This document shows, piece by piece, positions 23,460-36,497 of a stretch of DNA of 64,000 nucleotides. The position numbers and the translations under genes are program-made. Within the stretch, counting starts at the first letter, position 1. Each line of letters opens with the position of its first letter. The DNA is from Sipunculus nudus (Eukaryota > Annelida > Sipuncula > Golfingiida > Sipunculidae). The notes under the pieces are model-generated. The model saw nothing but the letters and a program-made list of their open reading frames with translations, searched no databases and was not told the DNA's origin. The stretch spans positions 74,846,401 through 74,910,400 of the forward strand of contig CM049315.1 in NCBI GenBank assembly GCA_026874595.1, written 5' to 3'.

Positions 23460-24500
23460 TTAAATAAAATTATTCTAAAATTTTATCAAATCTTTGATAT
23501 TTCACGGAGGCAAATAACACTTATTTATTTCATCTTTTTAAATATTAAAAAAAATCGTGGCCTCCAATGTTTATTTTCAAAATTGATGACTGTAAATAAT
23601 TGGTAAAATCTACCTATACTTTATTCATTCTCATTAATAAAAGCGACAAGAAAATGAAGAGTGAATACACGATTCGCTAGGCATTCATATTGGAAAGGAA
23701 TGGTAACGTAAGGCATACCGAAAACTACACTAATATGCGTACCTATACTGTCACTACTCACTACTCACAGCTTGTAATCATATCATAACGCCTTAATTGA
23801 GGAACTGACACAAATGAATGAGAGCACACTACGCATTCATCAAGAAACTGTAGGTGAAATTCTTGAAGATCTGCTTGTATTATATATATAATTTTTAAAC
23901 CATCATATTGGGTGTTCCCCCTGTATATAATATAGAGGGACATACCCAAAATGCTGAATTAAAAAGGTAGTTTATTTTCTCTTGCTGCGTATCATTACAA
24001 AGTAAACTTATATATTTAAAGGTTGGCCCACGTGGATAATTCGATTTTACACTTTAATTTAAATGACGAGGCGCTGACAGAAATAAGGGAAAAAATTTGT
24101 ATTCTCTCTGGTTTTACATTTTTAAACGACTTTTTTGCCACTTTTAGGTATTTCGTAGATTACCGTATCGTCAGTGGGGATAAACTATACGGCTCAAATA
24201 CACGGGTCTCACATAAGTGTACTATAGACACACACACGTCGCAATATTTTATTTATTCAAAACACACATTGCACCAAGATAACATACTCAGCAGAAGCTG
24301 CTTTATTAATCTACATCAAATTACTGAATATAAATGAAACATGAATACACATGAACACATGTGAAACATAAAAATACATGAAACGTATACAATTTTGTTA
24401 AAGGTGATACATTCTACCGTTGGCCCCATTAATCACAGGCACATTTATTAAAGAGTATACACAGACATACAGATTTTTTAAAACTACTAGAAAAGGAAAA
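23460..24500. other. AT-rich unassigned
   Basis: Nothing recognised. Confidence 0.35.
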
Positions 24501-24506
24501 TAGCAT

Positions 24507-24509
<3 letters not shown>

Positions 24510-24597
<88 letters not shown>
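24510..24597. repeat. (AT)n then (GA)n microsatellite
   Basis: Compound repeat; the switch is at 24564/24565. Confidence 0.97.
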
Positions 24598-24602
<5 letters not shown>

Positions 24603-24899
24603 GAAAATTCAAGCGTCTGAATTAAATACTTGAACAGAGATTTTAACTGAAAAATTGATAAATATAATTAGCAGGTCATGTTCATGGATGATAATTCTAC
24701 TGACCAGTACCGGCATATCTAAGACTTGTTGAAAGGATTCTCCTTTTGGTGAAAGTGCTTGGCATTATTGTGACTATTGTGTCAGTATTCAGTGTCACTG
24801 ACACCTAGGAACCATGGAGCTAACATTTCAAAGCACAAAACAAGACCAGCTAGTGTTAAGCTAATGTGTATTATTACAGCGTATAACCCGGAAGCCAGA

Positions 24900-25530
24900 A
24901 CTCTAAATCCCCGCCTTAAGTGCACAAAAGGATCAATGTATAGATGGATAAATGATGGGTGGAATGTGCCCTCGATGACCCTCGGGACTCCCGGTTGCTC
25001 AGGCAGGTAGAACGTCCAAGCGATGGGGATGCGAACAGCCTCTCCCGACTGTTCTTGTTTCTGCGGGTATTGATTTCTCCATCGAGGCACTGATTCGCTC
25101 CATCAATCTCTGCTATGGTACGCCATGCGACAAAGCGTGAATAGATCCGTAATGTAACAGGCAGGGGCGATGTCAAGTGATCCTGCCAGATACATCACTA
25201 AAGATTGCTTTTCCGATGGTAAAATAATATTTGAGTAATGGGTCCCTAAACTGGTTACCACTGCCAGAAACTATCCTAGCATCCCTTATCTTCCGTGGCC
25301 CTGGAGTGTTTGTGATTCTTCACAGGGGACAGAGATCTACGCCTTGCGTCTGGTGCTGCATGGAGGCGTGAGGTTTACCCAGACACCCGAGTCATCACAA
25401 CATACCGTCTTTCATGACACGCCGAACTACAGTTTCAGGATAGATTTTGATCCAGATTATTTATTTTTACGGAAGTGTGTTTGCATGGAAAGCGTAATGT
25501 TATTTTTTCAAACATAACCTATGAATCATA
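24900..25530. other. GC-richer block, unassigned
   Basis: Two minus frames (25176-24916 and 25090-24782) and one plus frame (about 25240-25510, reading GTEIYALRLVLHGGV in part) are open but lack paired splice sites. Could be a decayed gene or regulatory DNA. Confidence 0.3.
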
Positions 25531-26034
25531 GGATCAGTTACGTCGATTTTTCTTTAAGGTTGGGGTATTATTCAGAGGCGTAGGCGTACTGTTTATTGTG
25601 AAGGGACTTAGGCAAGAACACTAACAACAATACTCCTGAGGAATTAGTGCTCATGACCCCTCCCCCTAAAAAACAGACCCCTCAGTCTTCTATACTACGT
25701 GTGTTATCAGTTAAAGCCCAATTCTTCATTTTTTATCTTTGGCACTGCTCATTTACAAACTATCGCATCTGTATTCCAATATTCCTTAACCGATAACGGA
25801 AACAAAGGAGGCACTTAATTCATTAACCAAATGATTGACAGAACATTGTTACCCTTAAATATGTAAACGTCATTTCCAAGACTTCAATCCGTTTTCCCTC
25901 TATGAAGACCTTGAAGAACTCGGGTTCGATCATCATCTGTTATTTTTGCGGTCTCTATAGTTGAAATAGCGTGTCCTTTGTGGACAAGCCGCCTACTAAA
26001 CCCGAAAAAATATGTACAGCCATTGTGGGCAATA

Positions 26035-26397
26035 TTGCCTCCCCCTGTATGGTATACGTACATCCCCGTGCGTGTGTTTGTGTGTTTGTGTGTTTATGTG
26101 TTTGTTCACAACATAACTCACGCAATCATGAACGGAATCTCAATAAATTTTCAGTGTATGGGATTATGGTTCGACTTAGGTGTGGATCCGGAACATTATC
26201 CGGATTTAGGAACGTCATCAAGGAATATTCGCAAATACAATGCCCCTTATGCACGAATGAACCTGGGAATATGGGCTGAATAAGTGAATTCAAACACGGT
26301 TTTGGGAGCATCCCACAATAGTACCCCCCAGTCCCCCCCCCCCCCCCCATGCACACACATGGCAGAGGTTTGCATTCCTTAGAATGCAGATTTCTTG
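26035..26397 (+). mobile_element. Helitron/Helentron-like element, copy 6
   Basis: Left TTGCCTCCC, body complete, a C-run insertion near 26333-26348, right TGGCAGAGGTTTGCATTCC, hairpin, TTTCTTG. It occupies the same site in unit 1 of the tandem duplication as copy 8 does in unit 2. Confidence 0.8.
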
Positions 26398-26648
26398 TCG
26401 GACTATTTTATGTTTATTTGCATTAAATGACGTGCAAATATATTTTAACAACATGGTAGGTATAGACATATAAGGGGCATTGCTAAATAAAACATATCTT
26501 TTTCGGTCATAATTATTTTATGTTCGGTGAAAATATTTAGAAAAAGAAAGCGAGGATTAAATTACATTATTGACCAATTTAAGCAGAACTTCCGAGCGAA
26601 AGTTAAACTATAGGTGCCTTGTAAATTATAATAAATAACACTGTTTAT

Positions 26649-26755
26649 ATTATGCAATTTACATATTATATTATATTATATTATATTATAATATATTATA
26701 TTATATTATATTATATTATATATTATGTATATTATATTATATGTTTATTATATAT
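26649..26755. repeat. (TTATA)n microsatellite
   Basis: Pentanucleotide array with local shifts; gives a spurious Tyr/Ile frame. Confidence 0.93.
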
Positions 26756-26761
26756 ACAGTT

Positions 26762-26965
26762 AAATTTCCTTTACCCGACCATTAGTGAGATTAGCCAAAG
26801 TCGTGTTTGGCGTGTTGTCAGGGTGTTCGTGTAAGCGGCGGGTTGTTCTGATTATTTACATTGGTCCGGGACCAAAACTGTGGTCGTCTTACCGGGGTGG
26901 TCGTGATAGCCGGGTGGTCATCAGAGGAGGTGTTACTGTACGGACATATATCATGTTTTATGACG
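26762..26965. mobile_element. Family H element
   Basis: CCCGACCATTAGTGAG at the left; several GTGGTCGT / GGTGGTC blocks (26880-26935) and GAGGAGGTGTTACTGTAC at the right. Follows a (TTATA)n array. Confidence 0.45.
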
Positions 26966-28192
26966 TATAATTATTAACTCACTGGAGTTAAAATGATTAT
27001 ATCCAAAAGATACATGTTAAACTTATATGCTGCAGAGGTAAGAGGCAAATAGTAGAAGCAAATACCATTAAAGTTAATAGTCCATCAAACGTAATCATTC
27101 TGCAGCTAGATTTATTATTAGGTCATCAGTAATCGCATATGTTAAGGCTCGACAAGCGACACATATATCACTCTCAAAATTCCAAATTTGCATTGATGCC
27201 ATCCAGGGTTTATCATCGCGAGACATCAGGGCGTCATTTTAGTAGTTTGGTCGCTATGATTATGACTTTTGACTAAATAACGCATAACCCACAGGCTGAG
27301 TCGCTTTTATATGATAACATGGGTTTATACATCGCCTGGGAAAAAATAATTATACCGCTGAACTAAATATCTCCCAGAGAAGATTTATCAAGAATATCAA
27401 GTATACAATAATGGCATTATTAATGGCGCCAAAACTCAAGAATTCGCATTAAACATTAAAAGTTTTGAACTTCTAAAAATTTAATACGATATATATTCAT
27501 TGGTTTCGATTCTTCTGTAAATAACTTGGAAATTGGTTGGAATTGAAACCTCAATTTGTTTTTTTACATATTCACCCGAACATCAACACAGAAGTGCATG
27601 GGGATAAAGATAAATAAATATTTGCATTTAAATGTATATTTCCTCACGCTATTAGCTATTTGTAACGCAAAATATGCCATCTCCGATTCACCTGTTTTAT
27701 AAATATTTATATTTTATGTATGATAAGACACAGTCCGCGTGTCTGAATATCATTATTAGACTGCTTGACCAGAGACAAGAAATCACGAACAAGCAGAACA
27801 AAAAAAAAAAAAAAAACAAAAAACAAAAAAACACATGAAACACATGGTTTGAAAGCATGAAAAATCTTGATTTGTGAAGTTTTGCGTCACTAATTACAAC
27901 CGTTGCAAATTAATTTCCATTCGTGTACTAGAGTAAGCAAACGGTTTTAGAACGAAATTTTGGCAGACACCATTATATTTGAGGAGAAACCTTAAACCCC
28001 GTCTATATTTTTCATACCTGGTTTGTGAATACGTTCCTTTAAAAGTACAATGCAAATATTTTGCCGGGAGGATAGTATGAACGATAGCACCAAACATGGC
28101 AGTCAAACATTAAAAATAAACTGGGGTGTTCCACATTTTGTTTCGTTGTTCATCGAAGACAGATATGTAACCACCTAATCTATGTTAAAGCT

Positions 28193-28229
28193 TTGGCGGA
28201 GGCTTGCATTCCTTAGAATCAGATTTTTG
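28193..28229 (+). mobile_element. Helitron/Helentron-like element, 3' fragment (copy 7)
   Basis: Only the terminal TTGGCGGAGGCTTGCATTCC and TTAGAAT hairpin remain. It sits at the duplication position that holds copy 9 in the second unit, so the rest was probably deleted. Confidence 0.6.
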
Positions 28230-29534
28230 ACAGCTTATTTTTTTAAGCGTGCAAATGGTGGATAATATTGTTCCACAAAAAGTATACTATCCAGATGATA
28301 TTAACGAAGTTCCTGTTACCCCCGTGTGATTTTTAGCCCAAGAAGGATGGGTCGGTATCCCAGCTGTCAGTGCGGTGGCTCTCGGGGGACATATTGCGTT
28401 ATATAACGTTGTCACTGGTCGATTCATGGGGGAACTATAAAATAACAAAAAAAAAAAAAAAAAAAATAATTCCACAGAAGCAGAAACCAGGTCTTCATAT
28501 GCTAACCTGAATAAGCATGAATATGAATCAGGGACCAGGCTATAGACATGAACCTGAAAAACGTGAAAATAAAGCAGAGACCAGGCTTCAGATATAAATC
28601 TGAATAAGCTTGAATAGGAGAAAGGGTTCAAGCTACAGATTTTAACTTGTTTCTAAAGCAAGAATAGGGAAAAGCGTGAAAAAGAAGCAGAGACCAAGCT
28701 ATACAGATATTAACCTGAAAAAGTGTGAAAAGAAAACGCAGCTGGAATTCATTTTTTGAATAAATGATGAATGTTCAGCCCTAAGATCGCAGGAAAATTA
28801 TAAATCGTAAATTGCAAAGTGATGATGAGTTACTGGAGCATGTCATCGCCTCCCGCAGCGTGTAAATAATCTATGGATGACGCTTAATGTCTCAGCTCTG
28901 TATGGGAGGGTCGTTTTTACATGACCCGGCAAGGCTTCAACGGACAAAATAATAAACTTGGTTCTGTGGACAGTCCAGGCCAGACATCCTAATGTTAAAT
29001 GACGGAAAAAAGAGTTAGATGCTCTGGATAAAGGTAGCCTCCTTTGAAATAAAAGAGCGAAAAAAAAGAGTAAAATCAGCGATAATTCTCCATTTTTATG
29101 ATAAAATGAAAAAAATATATGCTTCAAATAACACGTATTTATATATAAAGCGCCATAGCTAAAGCTCAGTTGACTTTTACTCAGCTGAGTTAAAAATAAA
29201 ACTCTCGCAACGGTACTACCAAGGAACAGACCCAAGCTCCTGGAAAATGATCCATGATGATCCTAAACTACATGTGTTATCAGTTGGAGCTCAAATCTTG
29301 ATTTTTCATCTTTGAGATTGTAAAAGTAAATAAAGGGGCACTTAGTTCATTAACAGAATATTTGTTACTCTTAAATGTGTAAAACATCATGCATAAGACT
29401 TAAAAAACTTCCTGTCTATCCGTTTTCCCTTGCTGAAGACCTTGTAGAACTATTCAGTCATCATATGTTATTTATGCGGTGTGAACAAACGGCCCGCTAA
29501 ATCCAAATGTATGTAAAACCATTCGTGGCAATAA

Positions 29535-29886
29535 TGCCCCCGCCAGGAGGGCATGCGTTCCTCCAGGTTCATATGTGTTTGTGTGTGTGTTTATGTAAGT
29601 ATGTGTTTGTTTACGACATAACTCAGTCAATTATTAAACGGAATCTCATGTCCCTTTCAGGGCATTTCAGGGATAGGTCAATGAAAAAGATTTTGGTGTT
29701 GATCCGGCACATGATCCGGGTTAAGGAACATCATCAAGGAACATTCACAAATGTGCAGTCACTGATCCACTAATAAACCTTGGTATGTGGGCCGAATAAG
29801 TGAAAGTAACCATGGGTTTGGGAGCATCGCACAATGGGGACCCCCACATGGCGTAGGCTTGGATTCTTTAGAACGCAGATTTCTAG
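29535..29886 (+). mobile_element. Helitron/Helentron-like element, copy 8
   Basis: Starts ATGCCCCCGCCAGGAGG; full body; ends TTTCTAG|T. Flanks match those of copy 6, so the insertion predates the local duplication. Confidence 0.8.
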
Positions 29887-30529
29887 TAGGAATACTTTAT
29901 GTGTTATTTACATTAAATGACGTGCAAAGATATTTAACAAAATGGTACAGAATAGACATATAAGGAGCATTGTTAGATAAATGTTATTTATCAGTGGGAA
30001 ATAAGTCGTTCGTGAAAACCGTCGCGGTATATTGACATACTAACTCCGAATACTTGTTTTATATATTTTTAATATTTTATGTGTGATAAGACAGAGTCCT
30101 CGTGTGTCTGAATGCCAAAATAGGACTTCCTGACCTGAGTCAAGAAATCCCAAACAAGCTGATAAAAACATGAAACACACAGATTGGAAGCTTAAAATTC
30201 TTGTTTTGATGAGTCTTGCGTCACTGATCGCGGCCGAAGCAAGATAGTTTCCTCTCGTATACAAGAGTAAGCAAACGGTTTTAGATCGAACTATTTGCAG
30301 ATATGTTTATATCAAGGAGAAAACATTATACCCCAACTATGTTTATCATACCTGGTTTGTGAATAGGCTCCTTTAAGATGTACGTTGCAAATATTTTGCC
30401 GGGAAAGATCAACTGAATCACAGAACCAGGCAGGTAGTCAGACTTTGAAAATAACCGGGGCGTTTGACATTTTGATTCGTTCTTCGTAGAAGACTTATGT
30501 GCTTCTACGTAATCTATGTCGAAGTTTTA

Positions 30530-30738
30530 TTGCCTTCGCTAGGAAGTTATGCGTTCATCACTGTTCATGTGTTGTTTGTTTACAAGATAACTAACGCAAT
30601 TCTGAACGGAATCTCATGAACATTTCAGAGCATTTCGGGATTGGGCAAAAGAAGAATAGTGTGGATCTTTTAAGAGCATCATATAATAAAACCCACCACA
30701 TGCCGGAGGCTTGTATTCCTTAGAATGCAGATTTTTAG
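30530..30738 (+). mobile_element. Helitron/Helentron-like element, copy 9 (internal deletion)
   Basis: Left TTGCCTTCGCTAGG, early body, then a jump from GTGTGGATC to GGAGCATC-like sequence and the 3' end TGCCGGAGGCTTGTATTCC with TTTTTAG|T. Confidence 0.7.
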
Positions 30739-31651
30739 TACCTAAATGTTTTTATCACCTTGCATATAGAAGATATTATTGTTTACAAAGTATAATATCT
30801 AGAAGATGTCATCGCGGTACGTGGTATCCCTGTATCATTTTTATCCCAAGAAGGATGGGATGGTATTCCAGCTATCTGGGCGGTAGCTCTCGGGAGACAT
30901 ATTGCGGGATATAACGTTGTCACTGGTTGGTTCAGGCGGGAACTATAAATAAAGCCAATAAGCCATAATTCTCCAGAAACAGAAACAAACAACATATATT
31001 AACCTGAATAAGCGTGAATATTAATCAGAAACCAGGCTACAAATATGAACAAGCGTAATAAAGAAGACGGGACCAAGCTACAGAATTTATCATGTTTCAG
31101 ACCGTGGAAAGGGGGAGCAAAGACAAGATTCCCCATATTACCTGATTATGCGGAGAGAGAATCAGACACACAGCAACTGAAATTAACATAAAAAATGTAA
31201 AAAAAAATAGAATTGATTTAACGGCAACCAAAGAAAAATGTTCAGCCCTAAGATCGCAGGATAATTGTAAATCGTAAATGGCAAAGTGATAATGAGTTAC
31301 CGGAGCATGCCTGCCTGTTTGTCAACGCCCCCCGCAGCGTGTTAATAATCTATCGATGACGCTTGATGTCTAAGAACTGCGTGTAGCCGATGTGTTTTTA
31401 TATATACCGGAAAAGCTTCAACGGACAAAATATCAAAACTAGTTCTGTGGAGAGCCAAGTCCAGGCCTGCCAATGGTAAATGACCGAAGAAAACAAGTAA
31501 GTGCTTCGGAAAAAATAGCCTTCTTTAAAAAACAGAAGGAAAAAAGAGTAAAATAAGCGATTATACCCATTTTTAATTATATACTGAAAAAAGATGTGCT
31601 TCACTTACTGCCTATACATGTATATCATACATGTATGATCAATGTAATTAT

Positions 31652-31797
31652 TCCCCCCCGGATATTCAGATAATAATATTTATATATTCGAAATGAATAC
31701 AAAAGTGTGTGTATGTGTGTCTGTGTGCCCGTATGTATGTGTGTTCAAAAAAGTTGCGAGTCATTCCCCCACCCTTGAAGATAAATTGACGCCACTG
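31652..31797 (+). mobile_element. Partial hAT-like MITE, right end
   Basis: The end CCCCCACCC, GAAGATAAATTGACGCCACTG matches the right end of the element at 44550-44925. The left end is missing; the middle is (GT)-rich. Confidence 0.55.
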
Positions 31798-31799
31798 CT

Positions 31800-33500
31800 T
31801 TCTCTCATTCCCTCCTCCTCCAATTTCTCTAAGAAAAAAAAAAATGCTTCATTTCAATATCATTCTTTCTTTCATAAAGATAAGTATTAAAGGCAGGGTA
31901 TATTTCAACGTGCACCTTACCCCTATATTTACAGTTAAAAATTGTAGTACTGAATTTGTGCAGTACTAAAACTTTAAGTTTGTTTTCGTCAGAGATTGAA
32001 AAACCATCTTTATGCCCATGAAAAAATAACTGATTTTCATCAATCACTCGTATCAATATCAATCATATAATTGGCTCCGGTATGAGTTTTCGAAAAACTA
32101 TGTTAGATTTTTATTAATATTATTTTCATGTTATTTATATATACTATATATTCAAAACCGAGATCAACCGGTAATGCATGGTTCAGACCATCTTTCGGGG
32201 GCCAGGGCTGCTTAACTGAAAGGGGTTCCGTCTCTAATGACCCTCTGATAACCCTGAGAGGTCTCATCTTATACTAACGGGGACCGCTTGATTCCAAGCG
32301 TGTGCAGTTTTAAAATTTCCTTAAAATAGACTTTTTAAGGTTTCTATAAAAATTAACGAATCAATTTAACTGAAAAAAACATGACTGGGCGTAATCCAGC
32401 GGGTGGACAGATACCATGGTTGTGTCCATGACCTCGCAAAATAAGAGTCATTACATGGAAAAAAGGAGAGTTTATAAAGACTGCTCATTATACAGTCCCG
32501 CTTGTTTCTTATCTCAGCCCTTCCATATGCTTCCAAGGAACGATTACTAGAGCCTTTTATTGATCAGAGACGATGACCCTTAGTGTCAAAGGAGTGAGCC
32601 TCAACTAAGACGGGACCTGGTGCTCTCAGAGAGAAGGGCTAATTTTCTACAAACCGGGGGTTTTGAGATTGTTCCTTTGGTCAGCAGGATTATAAATTGA
32701 AACTGATATTTCAAACAGCTCGGCTCAAGAGACCAATCGGTAACCCGTTCTATAAAATCTCCATCCAATGTCACTGGTGTCTGGCAAAAGAACTCAAACA
32801 AATTCTACGTTATTTCATTCAGTAAGTTCCTTTCTGAGTCAAGCGCCAAGCATATATTGTCTGTTAAATGACGGACCGTCTAACCCGGTCCCAACAAAAC
32901 ACTTCGAAATCCCATGAATAAAAGCAAAAGTGCCACTTTAAATCTAGAGCTGTCCTGCCATTCAAAGCAACATGAAGACATTCAGAGTCCAAAGACAAGT
33001 CGTGACCTGATTGCTTCCGTTTGGTGAATTACTGAAGACGATAAAACAACGGAATAAAACAACAGAAAAAGTAGAAAAATTCTCCACACCTATATATATC
33101 GCTCGGAATATTAAACATTTCTTTCGCATTAACCTACAAACCCATAATTTTTCGAAAGCAATCTTGCTGTCGGCTAAGTACCTTTCTCCGAGATTGATTT
33201 TTAATAATATAGACTACTCTAGCCTAAAAGCAATGACTGACTTCATTTTCCTGTCTAAATTTACTTGAGTGTTGCCTTCAGGTACGCGGGCCATATATAC
33301 CATCCATGCTAAATAGACGTCATAGGCGCGTCAACGTTAATAAAAGATGATGTCGATCAAACAGAACGCAATCAAAATCAAGCTTTGAACAAATGAAATA
33401 AGATCTGTCGTCTTAATTTAATTTGAGTCTGCAACTGTCATCACTGACTACCCATAATCATATCGACAGCAAATGCTAATGCCAGTGGGCTCTTTGCTAA
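31800..33500. other. Unassigned
   Basis: No repeats or exons recognised; 33.3-33.65 kb leads into the E-box cluster. Confidence 0.3.
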
Positions 33501-33561
33501 ATCTTCATTTTCTGGCACTGATCGGAAAATGTAAAGGTCGTCAGTAATATGGGAAATATCT

Positions 33562-33626
33562 CAGGTGTCCTAAACACCTGGGCAAACCATGATGCCGACA
33601 ATCATTAATGATGTGCCTAACAGGTG
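33562..33626. promoter_or_regulatory. Cluster of CAGGTG E-boxes with homeodomain-type palindrome
   Basis: CAGGTG at 33562 and 33621, CACCTG at 33575 (the first two form an inverted repeat), and ATCATTAATGAT at 33601-33612. E-boxes of this type bind Snail/ZEB and bHLH factors; TAAT palindromes bind homeodomain dimers. Candidate enhancer. Confidence 0.3.
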
Positions 33627-33762
33627 TTGCCCTGTGTTTCCTACAAAACACTTTCTTTGCCGACAAACCCGTAAACATGTAGACGCCACTACGAAACCGT
33701 TACATTGTACTTGCGGGGCGTCAATACACGATTGTTAATAGTAAGTGTTGAGCAGATCTTAC

Positions 33763-33827
33763 CTTGAGTGAACGTAAGCACTGCATCATAGAGGATTCCA
33801 TAGAAAACTAGTTCTGATACCATATGA
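33763..33827 (-). CDS. Possible internal coding exon
   Basis: Seen: excellent minus-strand donor CAAG|GTAAGAT after 33763, but a poor acceptor (TTTAATATTAG) before 33827. Entered in phase 2, the 65 bp reads HMVSELVFYGILYDAVLTFTQ, a largely hydrophobic run that could be part of a membrane helix, and leaves one base. The phase links would be 54402-54475 upstream and 15132-15256 downstream. Joined that way, the downstream piece continues hydrophobic. The weak acceptor and short length keep this low. Confidence 0.22.
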
Positions 33828-33829
33828 CT

Positions 33830-34617
33830 AATATTAAACCATTCACGGGCGTGCACCATTCCCGTTCTTCAATGATGATAAGCGCTGCTTGCATTAAGAC
33901 ACCATGTCTGGCTATAGCGTGCCGCTCGCAGCGCTGACTGCTACTGTGGCCGTTCCGTTTTGGCTGTATAAATCGATTTTAAGGGGAACATCGCCCGAAT
34001 TTGTCAAGAATTCACACAGAAGCCCGTGGTCCATTGTGCTCCAACCAGCTGGCTCGGGTGAAAACTCCATAACAAGGCAAAAAAACACTTACAACAGAAT
34101 GACCGACCTTATGTAGTTATTTATTTATGTTTGTGAGAGGGTTTCTGTCTTCATCCTACTGGTGGATGATCCGATCAAAATGGCTGCGCCCTGTTCCTGA
34201 TAGACCATTCTAGTCTGTTTGGACTAATCAAACTTTATAAAGAACTTAAGCCGGGCGTTTAAAACGCTGTGCTTGGTTTTAAGACCTGCTGAGTTGTGTT
34301 TAAGGAATAAGTTTTCCAAGCTAGCTTACAGTAATTCAGGACATCCCGTCCAACGTGATTTTTACTGGAATCTGGATGACATAAGATATGACGTAACATA
34401 AGATCTAGGCCTCTGGATCTAATGATGAAGCGTATGAATTTTGGTGAAATCTCTTGTGAATGTCAGAGATTTTTAATAAACTTTATTTATTTCACGTGGA
34501 TTGCACAACTATAGTTAAAATAACTAAAACGAGGCATTCTCAATGGCTTTGATGTTAGCGTTGGGTAGTCTGTAGGGGAGGAGGAAACTGGAAAACCTTT
34601 CGAAAAGAATTCGATCG
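33830..34617. other. Unassigned, one small plus-strand frame
   Basis: ATG at 33904 in good context opens a 70-codon frame starting MSGYSVPLAALTATVAVPFW. It has a hydrophobic start but no other support, so it is not called as a gene. Confidence 0.25.
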
Positions 34618-34698
34618 CAGTGGCGTATTCAGGATTTGAAAATAGAGGGGGCGCAGCCCTTTAGTTATGAAGGGGCTGTTCTGCGTCTTTAAGACATG

Positions 34699-34740
<42 letters not shown>

Positions 34741-36145
34741 TGATATATCATTTTTCCCCAGATTATATTGATGTTCCACAAAGCCCTATTAGTTGGAAGC
34801 AAGCATGTTTAAACTTGTTTGAACTTACTGTGTGACTGTAAAATTGTCTCCTACTAAAAATATCAAATATTGTTAGTTCGTGTATTATTATTATGATAAT
34901 TATTAGTTATTTTGTAAGGTATCCATTTCAAGTTGTTTATTATGTTAACCGTGGGGCCCTCATCTATATATAATGCATTATTTGAACAACACAAAAATAA
35001 ATGCATCAATAAGTGTAGTGTTGTAACGTAATTGTAATGTTTAAGTAGAAGATGGTCAGCACACATGTAAAAGACCTAAAATGCATGGATAAACTATTAA
35101 ATATCACTTAACCTGTCAAAGGTGACTGTATCTATTTTTCATGTGAAGCTTCTGATAATGAATTCTATAATATAGGTCTAATAAATTATTTGTGTAGCAA
35201 TTTAGTTCGAAGTGGAGCCGGTTAGAGTTAGAAAGTAATGAAGATAGTCTGACCTGAGATAATTCAAGTACATAAACACAAAAAATATCAGGAGTGAAAA
35301 ATACTTATTGACTGTTATTTGCATGCCATTTCAAGGTTTATATTATTATTGAAATGCAGCTTTCAAACATCAAGCCTAGCCATCTAGCTCCAGTGAACGT
35401 AGCTATAGCGGAATTTAGAGGTTATTTTAATTACCCCAGAATCAAGAAAACGGAAGCTTTTCTATAGTCTCTTGGTGTATTCCAGGGTAAATTTAAAGGC
35501 TTTGCAAACATCAAGTGAAAATACAAATAGCTTGCATGGATTGTTTAACATTTTTTGGCCATCTACAATGATGTTACAAAATAATTATAGGTTTTTTTTT
35601 AAAAACTTCACTTCTGCACACAAATAAAATAGAAAAGAGAGATCAGTAAAAAAAAAAAAAAAAACACGAGAGAAATGTGTAAGTATATAACCCCTTAACT
35701 GTTTAAATTTATCTAAGAAATTTACAAAGTCTGACAGTTTATATTTACATTACAGACAATATTTGGCTAAGCTTTTGTTCTTTCTTCACAAAATTTCAAC
35801 AAATACAACAAAAATAGTTTCTCTTTAGGTCAATAGGAACCTTTAGAAGTGATAATACGTATACATTATTACATCAGATATATATATCTATATTTACATT
35901 ACAGACAATATCTTGCTAAACTTTTTTTCTTTCTTTTCCATATTGGACTGGTTAACATTACCACACTCAAGCATAGAGAAACATGAAAATATTTATTTAC
36001 TTATACGTCATATTTTATCTAAGTGTGTGTATTCTTAAAAAATCGAACATAAAATAAATGTGAGTTAACAAACATAACACTTGCCAGTAGCTGACTGGCA
36101 TACGTTTTAGCAGAATCTTTGCGCCCCCCTATAAATACGCCCCTG
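34618..36145 (+). mobile_element. Element D copy 2: non-autonomous TIR DNA transposon
   Basis: Same ends (CAGTGGCGTATTCAGGATTT; CGCCCCCCTATAAATACGCC then CCTG), 1528 bp. (AT)n lies at the homologous position (34700-34738), with a duplicated ATTACAGACAATAT block and no coding capacity. ATCG occurs at both flanks. It lies in the tail of a family B copy. Confidence 0.75.
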
Positions 36146-36497
36146 ATCGGATTAACAAAATACAACTATGCTTCTGCAGCCCACAATGCATCAGGACTTT
36201 TACATACACAGATGGCGTAGGTATAGATGTATTGAAGAGGGTAATGTAGTCCGTTCACGTACGTAGAATTGTTTCAAAGCAAATCACATAAACACTGTTG
36301 CTTTTGGTAAGGACTCCACGAAATAAGTAATATTATGTAAGCGTGTTGGTATGAAATGTAAACAGATGTGTTTCCTTGAAATGTAACACATTTTGATGTT
36401 TGACAGTTGAGACAAGTAATCCCGGCAATCCTAGAGTGCTAAAAAGGGAGTGGTTCATTTTGAGTAGAAACAACCTTTTATCTGGCGAAAGGGTGCG
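36146..36497 (-). mobile_element. Family B repeat, broken by element D and followed by a SINE
   Basis: The reverse complement matches family B from CGCCAGATAAAAGG to GCATTGTGGGC and on to a decayed AATCGGAT end. That end abuts the right end of element D (34618-36145). At the other side a tRNA-derived SINE starts at about 36498. Confidence 0.6.

Larger units (their letters stand above)
25640..29230 (+). repeat. Tandem duplication, unit 1 (repeat E region)
   Basis: Ordered blocks recur in unit 2: GTGTTATCAGTTAAAGC, TCTATGAAGACCTTG, CATTAAATGACGTGCAAATA, ATAAGACACAGTCCGCGTG, AGTAAGCAAACGGTTTTAG, TACCTGGTTTGTGAATA, CAAGAAGGATGGG, AACGTTGTCACTGG, GCCCTAAGATCGCAGG. Longer than unit 2 because of 26.4-27.7 kb, which holds (TTATA)n and a family H element. 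No gene. Confidence 0.65.
29255..31610 (+). repeat. Tandem duplication, unit 2 (repeat E region)
   Basis: Same order of blocks as unit 1, moderately diverged, with two Helitron-like copies at the positions they occupy in unit 1. ORFs inside it (for example near 31.4 kb minus) are not conserved in length between units and look non-coding. Confidence 0.65.

Noticed and set aside
24782-25176. Two overlapping minus-strand frames of 86 and 102 codons
   Set aside because: Neither has a paired acceptor and donor and both run into low-complexity sequence. Kept only as a GC-rich block.
33904-34116. 70-codon plus frame with a hydrophobic start and good ATG context
   Set aside because: No splice sites, no recognisable domain, and low-complexity end; left as unassigned sequence.
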